Positions 32,812 through 42,462 are shown, counted from the first letter of the stretch. The stretch is 44,552 bases of DNA from Phytohabitans sp036906915 (GCF_036906915.1 NZ_JBAKHX010000067.1:1-44552); one strand, 5' to 3'. Notes: generated by a model not told the origin, from the sequence alone. Numbers and translations are program-made.

Positions 32812-33489
32812 TCAGGCGCCGGGCCGCACCACGCCCGTCTCGTACGCCAGGATGACCGCCTGTATCCGGTCGCGCAGGTCGAGCTTGGCGAGGATGCGCT
32901 TGACGTGCGTCTTCACGGTCGACTCCTCGACCACGAGGGTGGCGGCGATCTCGGCGTTCGACAGGCCGCGCGCGACCAGTTCGAGCACGTCGCGCTCGCG
33001 CGGGGTGAGCCCGCCCAGCCGCCGCGAGTCGGGCGGTGCCAGGGGCGGCTGGCGCGCCATCCGGTCGATGACGGTGCGGGTCACCGAGGGCGACAGCAGC
33101 GCCTCGCCACCGGCGATCGTGTGGATCGCGGCGATGAGCTGCTCGGGGCGGGTGCGCTTGAGCAGAAACCCGGACGCGCCCGCCGCCAGCGCCCCGAACA
33201 CGTAGTCGTCGTCCTCGAACGTCGTCAGGATCAGGATCCGGGCGCCCGGCGCGGCGGCGGCGACCTCGCGGGTGGCGGCGATGCCGTCCATGCGGGGCAT
33301 CCGCACGTCCATGAGCACGACGTCGGGGCACAGCACGCGGGCCTGGTCGATCGCGGCGCGGCCGTCGCCGGCCTCGCCGACGACGCGGACTGTCTCGTCG
33401 CTGGAGAGCACGGCGCTGAGCCCGGCGCGCATGAGGTCGTCGTCGTCCACGACCAGCACCCGGACGAGCGGGCCGTCGGGCGGCGTCAC
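32812..33489 (-). CDS. NarL/LuxR-type response regulator
   Basis: The 225-aa regulator has a receiver domain with phospho-acceptor Asp61 (DVVLMDVRMPRMDG), the Lys in GFLLKRT, and a LuxR helix-turn-helix (LTPRERDVLELVARGLSNAE, then STVKTHVKRILAKL). The GTG start overlaps the histidine-kinase stop by four bases (GTGA), so the two are translationally coupled. The MMPL transporter gene divergent from the kinase is a plausible target (inference). Confidence 0.93.
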   Translation of the reverse strand: MTPPDGPLVRVLVVDDDDLMRAGLSAVLSSDETVRVVGEAGDGRAAIDQARVLCPDVVLMDVRMPRMDGIAATREVAAAAPGARILILTTFEDDDYVFGALAAGASGFLLKRTRPEQLIAAIHTIAGGEALLSPSVTRTVIDRMARQPPLAPPDSRRLGGLTPRERDVLELVARGLSNAEIAATLVVEESTVKTHVKRILAKLDLRDRIQAVILAYETGVVRPGA

Positions 33490-34832
33490 GCTGCCTCACC
33501 CCGTGCTGAGGCAGTGTCACTGCCAGTCTCGGCGCGGTCTGTTCCGCCGCCAGTGCCGCTCTCCGGGCCGTTCTCCGCAGCGCCCGAAGGGCCACTCGGT
33601 GGGGCATTCTTCGCGGCGCTGCCGGGGGAGCGGCCGACGGGCAGGCTCACGTGCAGCCGGAACACGCCGTGCTCGACCGCCGTCGACAGGGTGCCGCCCA
33701 GCAGGGTTGCCCGTTCGCGCATGCCGACGACGCCGTGACCGCCGCCGGCCGTCGCGGCGGCGGGTGCCACCTCGCCGGGCGAGGCCCGCGCTGAGCCAGC
33801 ACGGCCCGCCACCACCGGGTTGGTCACGGTGATCTCGACGGCGCCGGCCGCGTACCGCGCCGCCACCGACGCCGCGCCTCGCCCATGCCGCGCCGCGTTG
33901 GTCAGGGCCTCCTGGAGGATCCGATAGGCCGCCCACGCCACGCTGCGCGGCACCAGCTCACCCGGCACCGCCAGGTGGGCGTCGACCTCCAGGCCGCTCT
34001 GGCGGTGTTGCCGGACCAGGTCTTCGAGGGCGGACGCGTCGGGCGGTGGCGCGGGCGGCGCGCCAGTGTCCTCACGCAGCGCCCGCACCAGCTTGTCGAT
34101 CTCGCCGATGGTGTCGAGGGCGACCTCTTCGATCGTGGCGATCGCGCGCAGCGAACTCGCCGGGTCGCGCTCATAGAGCAGGCGCGCGGCACCGGCCTGC
34201 ACCAGGATCACGTTGATCGCGTGGCCGGCGGAGTCGTGCAGCTCGCGAGCGATGCGGGTGCGCTCCTCGGCGGCCGCCAGGCGGCGTTCGCGCTCGGCCT
34301 CGCGCTCGGCGCGCTGCGCCCGCTCCTCCAGGCCGGCTATCCGTTCGCGGCGCAGCCGGGTGCGGTCGCCGGCCAGCCCGAGGGCGGCGGAGGCGGCGAG
34401 CAGCCCCACCAACTCGGGCACGAGGATCGCGCCGACATCTTCGCCGCGGGCCGCGTAAGCGGCGGCCACCACGGGCGCGAACGCGACGGTGGCCAGCACC
34501 GCGAGGCGCCGCCGCGCTGGTCGAGGGTCGCCACCGCAGGTCAGACCGATCGTGTACACGGCGACGGCCGGGCCGAGCGGCAGGTCGAACGCGTAGCCCA
34601 AGCGATACAGGAGGGCGCTGGCCGCGATCGTGACCGCGCCGACGGTCAGCGGGGCGACGCGGCGGGCGGCCAGCGGCAGGGCACTCACCGCGGCGAGCAG
34701 CACGCCAAGCGCGTCGAGGTGCCGCACCCGCGCGTCCGGCGTGCCGAACCCGTCTGCCGCGAGCACACCCACCGACAGCGCGAACGCCACCAGGCCGAGG
34801 CCGGCGTCGATAATGGCGTTCCTGCGGCTCAC
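33486..34832 (-). CDS. DesK-type sensor histidine kinase
   Basis: The 448-aa kinase has five or six N-terminal transmembrane helices (about 5-155), a coiled-coil linker rich in Arg/Glu (about 158-195) and the HisKA_3 box RTRIARELHDSAGHAINV with His199. The HATPase domain follows with AAYRILQEALTNAARHG and GGGHGVVGMRERATLLGG. A Pro/Ser/Gly-rich tail of about 50 residues ends the protein. The GTG 34832 start has TACGCT exactly six bases upstream, supporting it over the longer 34943 start. It forms a two-gene operon with the response regulator. Confidence 0.92.
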   Translation of the reverse strand: MSRRNAIIDAGLGLVAFALSVGVLAADGFGTPDARVRHLDALGVLLAAVSALPLAARRVAPLTVGAVTIAASALLYRLGYAFDLPLGPAVAVYTIGLTCGGDPRPARRRLAVLATVAFAPVVAAAYAARGEDVGAILVPELVGLLAASAALGLAGDRTRLRRERIAGLEERAQRAEREAERERRLAAAEERTRIARELHDSAGHAINVILVQAGAARLLYERDPASSLRAIATIEEVALDTIGEIDKLVRALREDTGAPPAPPPDASALEDLVRQHRQSGLEVDAHLAVPGELVPRSVAWAAYRILQEALTNAARHGRGAASVAARYAAGAVEITVTNPVVAGRAGSARASPGEVAPAAATAGGGHGVVGMRERATLLGGTLSTAVEHGVFRLHVSLPVGRSPGSAAKNAPPSGPSGAAENGPESGTGGGTDRAETGSDTASARGEAA

Positions 34833-34838
34833 GGCCCG

Positions 34839-34844
34839 AGCGTA
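34839..34844 (-). promoter_or_regulatory. -10 hexamer, histidine kinase gene
   Basis: TACGCT on the minus strand, six bases before GTG 34832; this decides the start codon. Confidence 0.55.
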
Positions 34845-34953
34845 ATGCGTGCCGGCGTCCGGCGAGTCGCCCCGCGGGAGCATGTCCGCGTACCACCGTG
34901 GGGTGACCGCAGGTTCCCCCCACGGCGCGATGTGGCACGGCACGCCGCATACC

Positions 34954-34959
34954 TAGCGT
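34954..34959 (+). promoter_or_regulatory. -10 hexamer, MMPL transporter gene
   Basis: TAGCGT, eight bases before ATG 34968. This hexamer is identical to those before the 8229, 14309 and 42389 starts. Confidence 0.55.
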
Positions 34960-34967
34960 CACTACAC

Positions 34968-37109
34968 ATGGCCGCCGTGACCTCCGCCCCGCCCACTAGA
35001 TCGCCGAATGGCTCCCGGTTCGTCCGCATCGCCGGGTGGTCCTACCGCCGTCGCTGGTGGGCCCTGTTGCTCTGGGTGCTGGTCCTGGTCGGCGTGACCG
35101 CCGCGTCGCAGGCCGTCGGCAGCGACTACCACAACGACTTCTCGCTGCCCGGCACCGAGTCCCAGCGCGCGATCGACACGTTGCGGCAGCACGCCCCCGC
35201 GCAGGCCGGTGACACCGTGCAGGTCGTCGTCGAGGCCGGCGGCGGGGTGCGGTCCGCGCAGCCGCGCGTCGAGCGGATGCTCGGCGAGGTGCGCCAGCTG
35301 CCGCACGTGGTCGACGTGCGCGACCCGTTCGGCACGGAGGGCGCGATCTCGCGCGACGGCACGATCGCTTACGCCACGGTGACGCTCGACGGCCGCGCGG
35401 AAGACGTCCCCGCCGACGACGTGCGGCGGATCATCGACACCGCGCAGGCCGCCGAGGGCGACGGCCTGCGCGTCGAGTTGGGCGGCGACGCAGTGCGCGG
35501 GGCCGAGGAGTCCGAGGGCGGCGCCGCCGAGGGCGTGGGCCTACTCGCGGCGCTGGTCATCCTGATCCTGCTCTTCGGATCCCTGGTCGCCGCCACCCTC
35601 CCCATCCTCATCGCGATCTTCGGGGTGGGCTCGGCCGTCGGGTTGGTCGTGCTCGCGTCGCACGTCACCACGGTCGCCGACTTCACGTCCGCGCTCATGA
35701 TCCTGGTCGGCCTCGGCGTGGGCATCGACTACGCGCTGCTGGTCTTCTCGCGGTTCCGGTCCGAGCTGCGTGACGGCGCCGACCGCGAGCAGGCCGTCCG
35801 GACCGCGCTCGACACGGCGGGGCGCACCGTCTTCTTCGCCGGTTGCACGGTGATCATCGCGCTGCTCGGTCTGGTCGTCCTGGGTCTGGGTTCGTTGCAG
35901 GGCGTGGCCGTCGCGGTCGCGCTGACCGTACTCGCGACGATGGTCGCGTCCCTGACGCTGTTGCCGGCGCTGCTCGCGATCGTCGGCGGGCGGGTCGAGC
36001 GGCGGGTGCGGCGTAAGGCCGGACGAGCGGAAGGCACGTCGTGGCGTCGCTGGACGGTGGCTGTGCAGCGCCGGCCGTGGCCCGCACTGCTGCTGCCGGT
36101 CGTCGCGCTGCTGCTGGTCGCGGCGCCCGCGCTGAGCATGCGGCTCGGCTTCGCCGACGCCGGCAATGACGCGCCGGGCAAGACCAGCCGCCAGGCCTAC
36201 GACCTGCTGGCACGGGGCTTCGGGCCAGGCTTCAACGGCCCGCTGGTGGTCGTCGTCCGCGGCGACGCCGGGCCCGTCCAGTCGGCCATTTCGAGTACCC
36301 CTGGCGTGGCGGCCGTCCTGCCGCCGACCCCCGCCGGCGACGGGGTCTCGACGGTGATCGTGTTTCCGGAGTCCAAGCCGCAAGACGAGGCGACGAGCGA
36401 CCTGGTGCACCGGCTGCGCGACGACGTGCTGCCCCGCCTCGCCCAGCAGACCGGCGCGGAGTACCTCGTCGGTGGCAGCACCGCCGCCGCCGAAGACTTC
36501 GCCGAGGCGGTCGCGAGCCGGCTGCCGCTGTTCGTCCTGGTGGTCGTGGGCCTGTCCGCCCTGCTGCTGATGGTCGTGTTCCGGTCGCTGCTGGTGCCGC
36601 TGAAGGCCGCCTTGCTCAACCTGCTCAGCGTCGCCGCGTCGCTCGGCGTGATCACGTACGTCTTCCAGGAGGGCGCGTTCGGCGTGCAGCCGGGGCCGAT
36701 CGAGGCATTCGTGCCCGTGATGATCTTCGCGATCGTGTTCGGGTTGTCGATGGACTACGAGGTGTTCCTGCTGTCCCGGATGCACGAGGAGTGGGAAGGA
36801 GCCGGCGACGCGGCACGGGCGATCCGCGAAGGCATGGCCACCACGGGCAGGGTGGTGACCGCCGCGGGCGCCATCATGGTCGTGGTGTTCGGGTCGTTCC
36901 TGCTCAGCCCCGACCGGATGCTCCAGCAGTTCGGGTTGGGCCTGGCGGTGGCGATCCTGCTCGACGCGCTCGTCATCCGCTGCCTGATAGTGCCCGCCGT
37001 GATGCAGCTGCTCGGCGCCCGGGCCTGGTGGCTGCCCCACTCGATCGCCCGATGGCTGCCACGGGTGGCGATCGAGCGTCCAAACCGTCCGACCATAATG
37101 GACCGATGA
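34968..37109 (+). CDS. MMPL-family (RND superfamily) transporter
   Basis: The 713-aa protein has the duplicated RND layout: one helix near 26-46, an extracytoplasmic domain, five helices (about 185-345) and a second half of the same design (about 365-690). MMPL signatures include LVGLGVGIDYALLVFSRFR and its second-half counterpart FGLSMDYEVFLLSRMHEEW. Such proteins export lipids, drugs or peptides using proton motive force. The large ORF upstream of 34968 is noise. Gene 37106 begins in its stop codon (ATGA). The adjacent divergent two-component system probably regulates it (inference). Confidence 0.92.
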   Translation: MAAVTSAPPTRSPNGSRFVRIAGWSYRRRWWALLLWVLVLVGVTAASQAVGSDYHNDFSLPGTESQRAIDTLRQHAPAQAGDTVQVVVEAGGGVRSAQPRVERMLGEVRQLPHVVDVRDPFGTEGAISRDGTIAYATVTLDGRAEDVPADDVRRIIDTAQAAEGDGLRVELGGDAVRGAEESEGGAAEGVGLLAALVILILLFGSLVAATLPILIAIFGVGSAVGLVVLASHVTTVADFTSALMILVGLGVGIDYALLVFSRFRSELRDGADREQAVRTALDTAGRTVFFAGCTVIIALLGLVVLGLGSLQGVAVAVALTVLATMVASLTLLPALLAIVGGRVERRVRRKAGRAEGTSWRRWTVAVQRRPWPALLLPVVALLLVAAPALSMRLGFADAGNDAPGKTSRQAYDLLARGFGPGFNGPLVVVVRGDAGPVQSAISSTPGVAAVLPPTPAGDGVSTVIVFPESKPQDEATSDLVHRLRDDVLPRLAQQTGAEYLVGGSTAAAEDFAEAVASRLPLFVLVVVGLSALLLMVVFRSLLVPLKAALLNLLSVAASLGVITYVFQEGAFGVQPGPIEAFVPVMIFAIVFGLSMDYEVFLLSRMHEEWEGAGDAARAIREGMATTGRVVTAAGAIMVVVFGSFLLSPDRMLQQFGLGLAVAILLDALVIRCLIVPAVMQLLGARAWWLPHSIARWLPRVAIERPNRPTIMDR
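37094..37099 (+). promoter_or_regulatory. -10 hexamer before first DUF4177-like gene
   Basis: CATAAT with six bases to ATG 37106, located inside the end of the MMPL gene. A near-identical segment precedes the next gene. Confidence 0.55.
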
Positions 37110-37360
37110 ACACGTGGGAGTACGCGCTTCTCGTCCGGCGACGCGAGGCTTCGGGGCAGAACTGGCGGATCAGCTTCTACTGGTACTCGCCGGACGGCGA
37201 CCGGCAGGACGTCACCCAGTTCGGCGACACGGCCATCGCGCAGCTCAACCTCGCCGGCAAGAAGGGTTGGGAGCTCGTTTCGTCCGAGGAGGACATCAAC
37301 AACCTTCAAGGCAGCACCGAAGTCCATCGCTACTATCTCAAGCGGCCAAGCGCCACCTGA
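37106..37360 (+). CDS. Small DUF4177-like protein, tandem copy A
   Basis: This 84-aa protein reads MNTWEYALLVRR at the start, has a beta-rich middle (FYWYSPDG) and the DUF4177-like element LNLAGKKGWELVSSEED, and ends with HRYYLKRP. It is tightly overlapped by the MMPL stop (ATGA) yet has its own -10. It is homologous to the next gene over its whole length. Function of the family is unknown; it may be a small scaffold or regulatory protein. Confidence 0.78.
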   Translation: MNTWEYALLVRRREASGQNWRISFYWYSPDGDRQDVTQFGDTAIAQLNLAGKKGWELVSSEEDINNLQGSTEVHRYYLKRPSAT

Positions 37361-37362
37361 CC

Positions 37363-37368
37363 GATAAT
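37363..37368 (+). promoter_or_regulatory. -10 hexamer before second DUF4177-like gene
   Basis: GATAAT with six bases to GTG 37375. The segment ATAATGGAC is identical to that before copy A, so promoter and gene were duplicated together. Confidence 0.55.
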
Positions 37369-37374
37369 GGACGC

Positions 37375-37680
37375 GTGGTCAGGTGGGAGTACGCGTTGCT
37401 GGTGAGGCGCCGCCAGGCGCGGGCTAACGAGCCGGGGTGGGAGGTCACCTTCAGCTGGTATGGGCCGGATGGCTCCATCCAGGACATCTCGGGGTTCGGC
37501 GACACCGCGCTGACCCACCTGAACACGGCCGGCAACCAGGGCTGGGAGCTGGTCGCGGTCTCCGAAGACATGCACCAAAGTGGCGCCGCCGAGCTGCACC
37601 GGTATCACATGAAGCGCCTGATCCCGGCGGCCGCCCCCCGCCAGCGCGTCCGCAGCACCGGCGTCTACCGCCGCCGCTAA
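37375..37680 (+). CDS. Small DUF4177-like protein, tandem copy B
   Basis: This 101-aa paralogue of the preceding gene shares WEYALLVRRR, SWYGPDGSIQD, FGDTALTHLNTAGNQGWELV and HRYHMKR with copy A, plus a basic C-terminal tail (about 85-101). The GTG start at 37375 is decided by alignment with copy A and by GATAAT six bases upstream. The gap between the two genes is 14 bp. Confidence 0.78.
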   Translation: MVRWEYALLVRRRQARANEPGWEVTFSWYGPDGSIQDISGFGDTALTHLNTAGNQGWELVAVSEDMHQSGAAELHRYHMKRLIPAAAPRQRVRSTGVYRRR

Positions 37681-37682
37681 AG

Positions 37683-37757
37683 GCGCCCTACGCCCCGCGC
37701 GCGCCGTGCGCCCTACGCCCCGCGCGCGCCGTGCGCCCTACGCCCCGCGCGCGCCGC
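37683..37757 (+). repeat. 25-bp tandem repeat, about three copies
   Basis: Units at 37683, 37708 and 37733 begin GCGCCCTACGCCCCGCGCGC; the third is slightly shortened. The array ends 15 bp before palindrome copy 4 and starts 2 bp after the stop of DUF4177-like copy B. Confidence 0.9.
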
Positions 37758-37771
37758 GCACAGCTCACGTC

Positions 37772-37848
37772 GATCAAGGGCAAACGCACGTGGTTCGATC
37801 TCTTTTCCACGTGCGTTTGCCCTTGATCGATGCGAATGTCCTTGATCG
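37772..37848 (+). repeat. Palindromic intergenic element, copy 4 (perfect arms)
   Basis: The arms (37772-37793 and 37807-37828) are perfect 22-bp complements around loop TTCGATCTCTTTT, followed by tail GATGCGAATGTCCTTGATCG (37829-37848). It sits 12 bp downstream of the ligase gene stop, so it could also act as a terminator for that gene. Confidence 0.9.
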
Positions 37849-37860
37849 GTGGGTGCCGCG

Positions 37861-38931
37861 TCAGCCCGGGCTCAAGACCTCGGCGAGGTCGAACTTCACC
37901 GGCTCTTCCAACTGGTCGTACGTGCACGACTCCGGGGTCCGATCCGGCCGCCACCGCACGAACTGCGCCGTGTGCCGGAAACGCACCCCCTCCATGTGGT
38001 CGTACCGCACCTCCACCACCCGCTCCGGGCGCAGCGGCGTGAACGACAGATCCTTGCCGGCCGCCCACCGGCTGCCCTCGGCGTTGCGGGGCGTGCGGGT
38101 GCCCTCCTCCTGCCGGGCCCACGCCCACGGATGCTCGTCGAACGTGGTGACCAGGGGCTGCAACTCGGCGAAGAGCGACTGGCGGGTAGCCATCGGAAAC
38201 GCTCCGATCACCCCGACGCTCGCCAACTCCCCGGCCGCGTTGTGGAGACCGAGCAGCAGGGACCCGATTCGGTCCGGCCCGCTCTTGTGCACTCGGTACC
38301 CCGCCACGACACAGTCGGCGGTGCGCTCGTGCTTGACCTTGAACATAACCCGCTTGTCCGGCTCGTACACCCCGTCGAGCGGCTTGGCGACCAGCCCGTC
38401 CAGCCCCGCACCCTCGAACTGGTGGAACCACCGCTCCGCCACCGAGCGGTCCGTCGTCACCGGAGTCAGATGGATCGGCGGCGCGACCCGGGCGAGCGCC
38501 TCCTCCAGCGCCGCCCGCCGCTGCGCGAACGGTCGCCCGGTCCAGTCGGTGTCACCCAGTGCGAGCAGGTCGAACGCCACGAACCGCGCCGGCGTCTTCT
38601 CCGACAGCAGCCTGACCCGGCTCGCCGCGGGATGGATGCGCTGCTGGAGCATCTCGAAGTCGAGCCGATCACCCGAGGGACCGATCAGGATGATCTCCCC
38701 GTCGATCACGCAGCGGTCGGGCAGACTAGCGAGGACGGCGTCGACGACCTCGGGGAAGTACCGGGTCATGGGCCGCTCGTTGCGGCTCCCGATCTCCACC
38801 TCGCCGCCGTCGCGAAACATGATCGACCGGAACCCGTCCCACTTGGGCTCGAAGCTCATCGCACCGTGCGGGATGTCCTTGACGGCCTTGGCCAGCATCG
38901 GCGGCACCGGCGGCATGATCGGCAGCTCCAC
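37861..38931 (-). CDS. ligC: ATP-dependent DNA ligase, LigC type
   Basis: The 356-aa protein has the nucleotidyltransferase domain with catalytic lysine Lys30 in FEPKWDGFRS, then motif III-like FVAFDLLAL, motif IV DGLVAKPLDGVYEP and motif V VMFKVKHERTADCVV, followed by an OB-fold (about 215-356). No polymerase or nuclease domain is fused, so it resembles LigC, a backup ligase of actinobacteria, rather than LigD. No ku gene is adjacent. ATG 38931 fits the family start. Assignment to LigC is by architecture. Confidence 0.85.
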   Translation of the reverse strand: MELPIMPPVPPMLAKAVKDIPHGAMSFEPKWDGFRSIMFRDGGEVEIGSRNERPMTRYFPEVVDAVLASLPDRCVIDGEIILIGPSGDRLDFEMLQQRIHPAASRVRLLSEKTPARFVAFDLLALGDTDWTGRPFAQRRAALEEALARVAPPIHLTPVTTDRSVAERWFHQFEGAGLDGLVAKPLDGVYEPDKRVMFKVKHERTADCVVAGYRVHKSGPDRIGSLLLGLHNAAGELASVGVIGAFPMATRQSLFAELQPLVTTFDEHPWAWARQEEGTRTPRNAEGSRWAAGKDLSFTPLRPERVVEVRYDHMEGVRFRHTAQFVRWRPDRTPESCTYDQLEEPVKFDLAEVLSPG

Positions 38932-38981
38932 GCCGCCATTGTGCCGTCCCCAGGGCGTCCCAGTCTGGCCCTTTCCCCGCC

Positions 38982-39018
38982 GATCAAGGCCAAATCCCGA
39001 CGAAGTCCGCCGTGATCA
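38982..39018 (+). repeat. Short element related to the palindromes
   Basis: It begins GATCAAGGCCAAATCCCGAC and ends GTGATCA, resembling the first arm bases of the 57-bp palindrome but lacking the CACGTGG core. It lies between ligC and sdhB. It may belong to a second repeat family. Confidence 0.35.
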
Positions 39019-39030
39019 GGCCGGGGCGGG

Positions 39031-39776
<746 letters not shown>

Positions 39777-39780
<4 letters not shown>

Positions 39781-41711
39781 TTGTAACTCCGCTGGCTCGG
39801 CTGGACGTACTCGAAGGTCAGGTCCTCCTTGTGGAGGACGGGCGGCGCGCTCGCGCCGGCCCACTCCCAGGCCGCGACGTACGTGAAGTGCTCGTCGTCG
39901 CGGCGTGCCTCGCCGTCCTCGGTCTGGCTCTCGGCGCGGAAGTGGCCGCCGCACGACTCGGTGCGGTGCAGTGCGTCGACGCACATCAGCTCGGCGAGCT
40001 CGAAGAAGTCGGCGACCCTGCCGGCCTTCTCCAGAGCCTGGTTCAGTGTGGCCGCGGAGCCCGGGACGCGCACCCGCTGCCAGTACTCGTCGCGCAGTGC
40101 TCGGATCAAATCGATGGCTTTGCGCAGGCCTTCCTCAGTGCGCTCCATGCCGCAGTAGTCCCACATGATCCGACCCAGCTCGCGGTGGAACGAGTCGACC
40201 GTGCGGTCGCCGTCGACGGCCAGCAGGCGGGTGAGGCGGTCCTCGACGGCTGTGCGGGCCTCGACCGCGTCCGGGTGGCCGGCGTCCACCTGCGGGAACG
40301 GGCCCGCCGCCAGGTAGTCGTTGATGGTGTTGGGGAGCACGAAGTACCCGTCGGCGAGTCCCTGCATCAGCGCGGACGCACCCAGCCGGTTGGCGCCATG
40401 GTCGGAGAAGTTCGCCTCGCCGATCACGAACAACCCGGGGATCGTGGCCTGGAGGTCGTAGTCGACCCAGAGCCCGCCCATCGTGTAGTGCACGGCCGGG
40501 TAGATGCGCATCGGCACCTCGTACGGGTCCTCGCCGGTGATGCGCTCGTACATCTCGAAGAGGTTGCCGTACTTGGCTTCCACCGCGTCCCGACCGAGCC
40601 GACCGATCGCGTCGGCGAAGTCGAGATACACGCCGAGGCCGCCCGGGCCGACGCCGCGCCCCTCGTCGCAGACGTTCTTGGTGGCGCGCGACGCGATGTC
40701 ACGAGGCACCAGGTTGCCGAACGACGGATAGATGCGCTCCAGGTAGTAGTCGCGCTCGGCCTCCGGGATGTCGCCCGGCGCACGCGGGTCGCCGGCCTCG
40801 AGTGGTACCCAGACACGGCCGTCGTTGCGCAGCGACTCGCTCATCAGGGTGAGCTTCGACTGGTGCTCGCCGGACTGCGGGATACACGTCGGGTGGATCT
40901 GCGTGTAGCAGGGATTCGCGAAGAGCGCGCCCTTGCGATGCGCCCGCCAGCTCGCGGTGACGTTGCAGCCCTTGGCGTTGGTGGAGAGGAAGAAGACGTT
41001 GCCGTAGCCACCGGTGGCCAGTACCACCGCGTCCGCGAAGTCGGTACGGATCTCGCCGGTCACGAGGTCGCGCACGACGATCCCGCGCGCTCGCCCGTCG
41101 ACGACGATGAGCTCCAGCATCTCGTGCCGGGTGTAGGTCTCGACGGTGCCGGCGGCCACCTGCCGTTCGAGCGCCTGGTACGCGCCGAGCAGCAGCTGCT
41201 GGCCCGTCTGACCGCGCGCGTAGAACGTGCGGGACACCTGGGCGCCGCCGAACGACCGGTTGTCGAGCAGCCCGCCGTACTCCCGCGCGAACGGCACACC
41301 CTGCGCCACGCATTGGTCGATGATCTCGACCGATACCTGTGCCAGACGGTACACATTGGACTCGCGGGACCGGAAGTCGCCGCCCTTCACCGTGTCGTAG
41401 AAGAGCCGGTGGATGGAGTCGCCGTCGTTGCGGTAGTTCTTGGCCGCGTTGATGCCACCCTGCGCCGCGATCGAGTGTGCCCTACGTGGACTGTCCTGAT
41501 AGCAGTATGACTTCACCCGGTAACCGGCCTCGCCGAGCGTCGCGGCAGCCGATCCGCCGGCGAGCCCGGTGCCCACGACGATGACGGTGAGCTTGCGGCG
41601 GTTGGCGGGGTTGACCAGCTTGGCGCCGAATCGACGACGGTCCCAGCGGGTCTCGATCGGTCCGTCCGGCGACTTGGTGTCCGCGATCGGTTCGCCGTCC
41701 ACATAGTACAT
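39777..41711 (-). CDS. sdhA: Succinate dehydrogenase/fumarate reductase flavoprotein subunit
   Basis: The 644-aa subunit has the FAD-binding VVGTGLAGGSAAATLGEAGY (46-65), His79 in AHSIAAQGG (covalent FAD site), the substrate-domain sequence HPTCIPQSGEHQSK and a C-terminal domain with GGLWVDYDLQ and GANRLGASAL. This form groups with the sdhC/A/B type found in actinobacteria and Bacteroidetes. Its ATG follows directly on the sdhC stop and its end overlaps sdhB. Confidence 0.95.
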
Positions 41712-42389
41712 TCAGTTCACCAGCCCTAGGGTGACGGCCAGGGGTACCGAGAGAAAGCCGGCGCAGAGCGCGACGGCGAAGCCGAGCGACGCGGCCCGTG
41801 CCCGGCGCTCGCCGGTGGTGGTGCGCTGGCCGAGCGTGCGCAGCGCGCTGAAGAGGCCGTGGCGCAGGTGGAAGCCCAGCGAGACCACAGCGAGTACGTA
41901 GAAAAGCGTTACGTACCATCGTTCCGGCGCGAAGTCGGCCAGCACGTTCCCGTACGGGTGCTCGCGGTCGCCGACCGGATTGAGGTGGCCGGTCGTGAGG
42001 TCGAGGATGTGGTACACGACGAAGAGCGCGATGATCACGCCGCCCCAGCGCATGGTCCGCGCGGCGTAGCTGCCCTGCACGGGGCGGCGGTGCGCGTAGC
42101 GCACCGGACGGGCCCTGCGGGCCCGCATCGCGAGCACGGTCGCCGCCCAGATGTGCGCGACAACGCATGCGGTCAGCACCAGGCGCTGGATCCATAGGTA
42201 CCAGGACTCCGGCAGCACGGGCGTGCCGATGGTGCGCAGCCAGTGGGCGTAGTGATCGAACGATTCCGCGCCCACGAAGACCTTGAGATTGCCGAGCATG
42301 TGCGCGACGAGGAAGAGCACCAGGACGATGCCCGTCACCGCCATGACCGCCTTCTTACCGACGGTGGAGCGGGTCGCTAGGAGGACCAT
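41712..42389 (-). CDS. sdhC: Succinate dehydrogenase cytochrome b subunit
   Basis: The 225-aa membrane anchor has five hydrophobic helices and haem-ligand-type histidines (VAHMLGN, VVAHIWA, VVYHILD, LGFHLRHG), as in the single-subunit diheme anchors of this SDH class. ATG 42389 is chosen over GTG 42446: a -10 TAGCGT lies seven bases before it and a -35-like TTGGAC a further 18 bases upstream. The operon order is sdhC-sdhA-sdhB. Confidence 0.88.
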   Translation of the reverse strand: MVLLATRSTVGKKAVMAVTGIVLVLFLVAHMLGNLKVFVGAESFDHYAHWLRTIGTPVLPESWYLWIQRLVLTACVVAHIWAATVLAMRARRARPVRYAHRRPVQGSYAARTMRWGGVIIALFVVYHILDLTTGHLNPVGDREHPYGNVLADFAPERWYVTLFYVLAVVSLGFHLRHGLFSALRTLGQRTTTGERRARAASLGFAVALCAGFLSVPLAVTLGLVN

Positions 42390-42396
42390 GCGGGTG

Positions 42397-42426
42397 ACGC
42401 TAGGTGCGATGCGACGATTCGTCCAA
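42397..42426 (-). promoter_or_regulatory. sdhCAB promoter
   Basis: Minus strand: TTGGAC (42421-42426), 18-bp spacer, TAGCGT (42397-42402), seven bases to ATG 42389. Leaderless, and located inside the N-terminal extension that would be coding if GTG 42446 were used. Confidence 0.55.
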
Positions 42427-42447
42427 TGCATGGCGGTGCTGCTCACA

Positions 42448-42462
42448 ATAGACCTAAGCTAT
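42448..42462. promoter_or_regulatory. LysR-type operator with overlapping -10
   Basis: ATAG-N7-CTAT is an inverted repeat containing the T-N11-A core of LysR regulators (T42449, A42461). It overlaps TAAGCT (42455-42460), which is six bases before the LysR GTG start. This suggests autorepression and possible co-control of sdhCAB. Confidence 0.55.

Noticed and set aside
33885..34967. N-terminal extension of the MMPL frame
   Set aside because: Low-complexity translation antisense to the histidine kinase; the MMPL protein begins naturally at ATG 34968 with a -10 eight bases before it.
39831..41510. Plus-strand frame of 559 codons opposite sdhA
   Set aside because: Antisense shadow of a certain sdhA gene.
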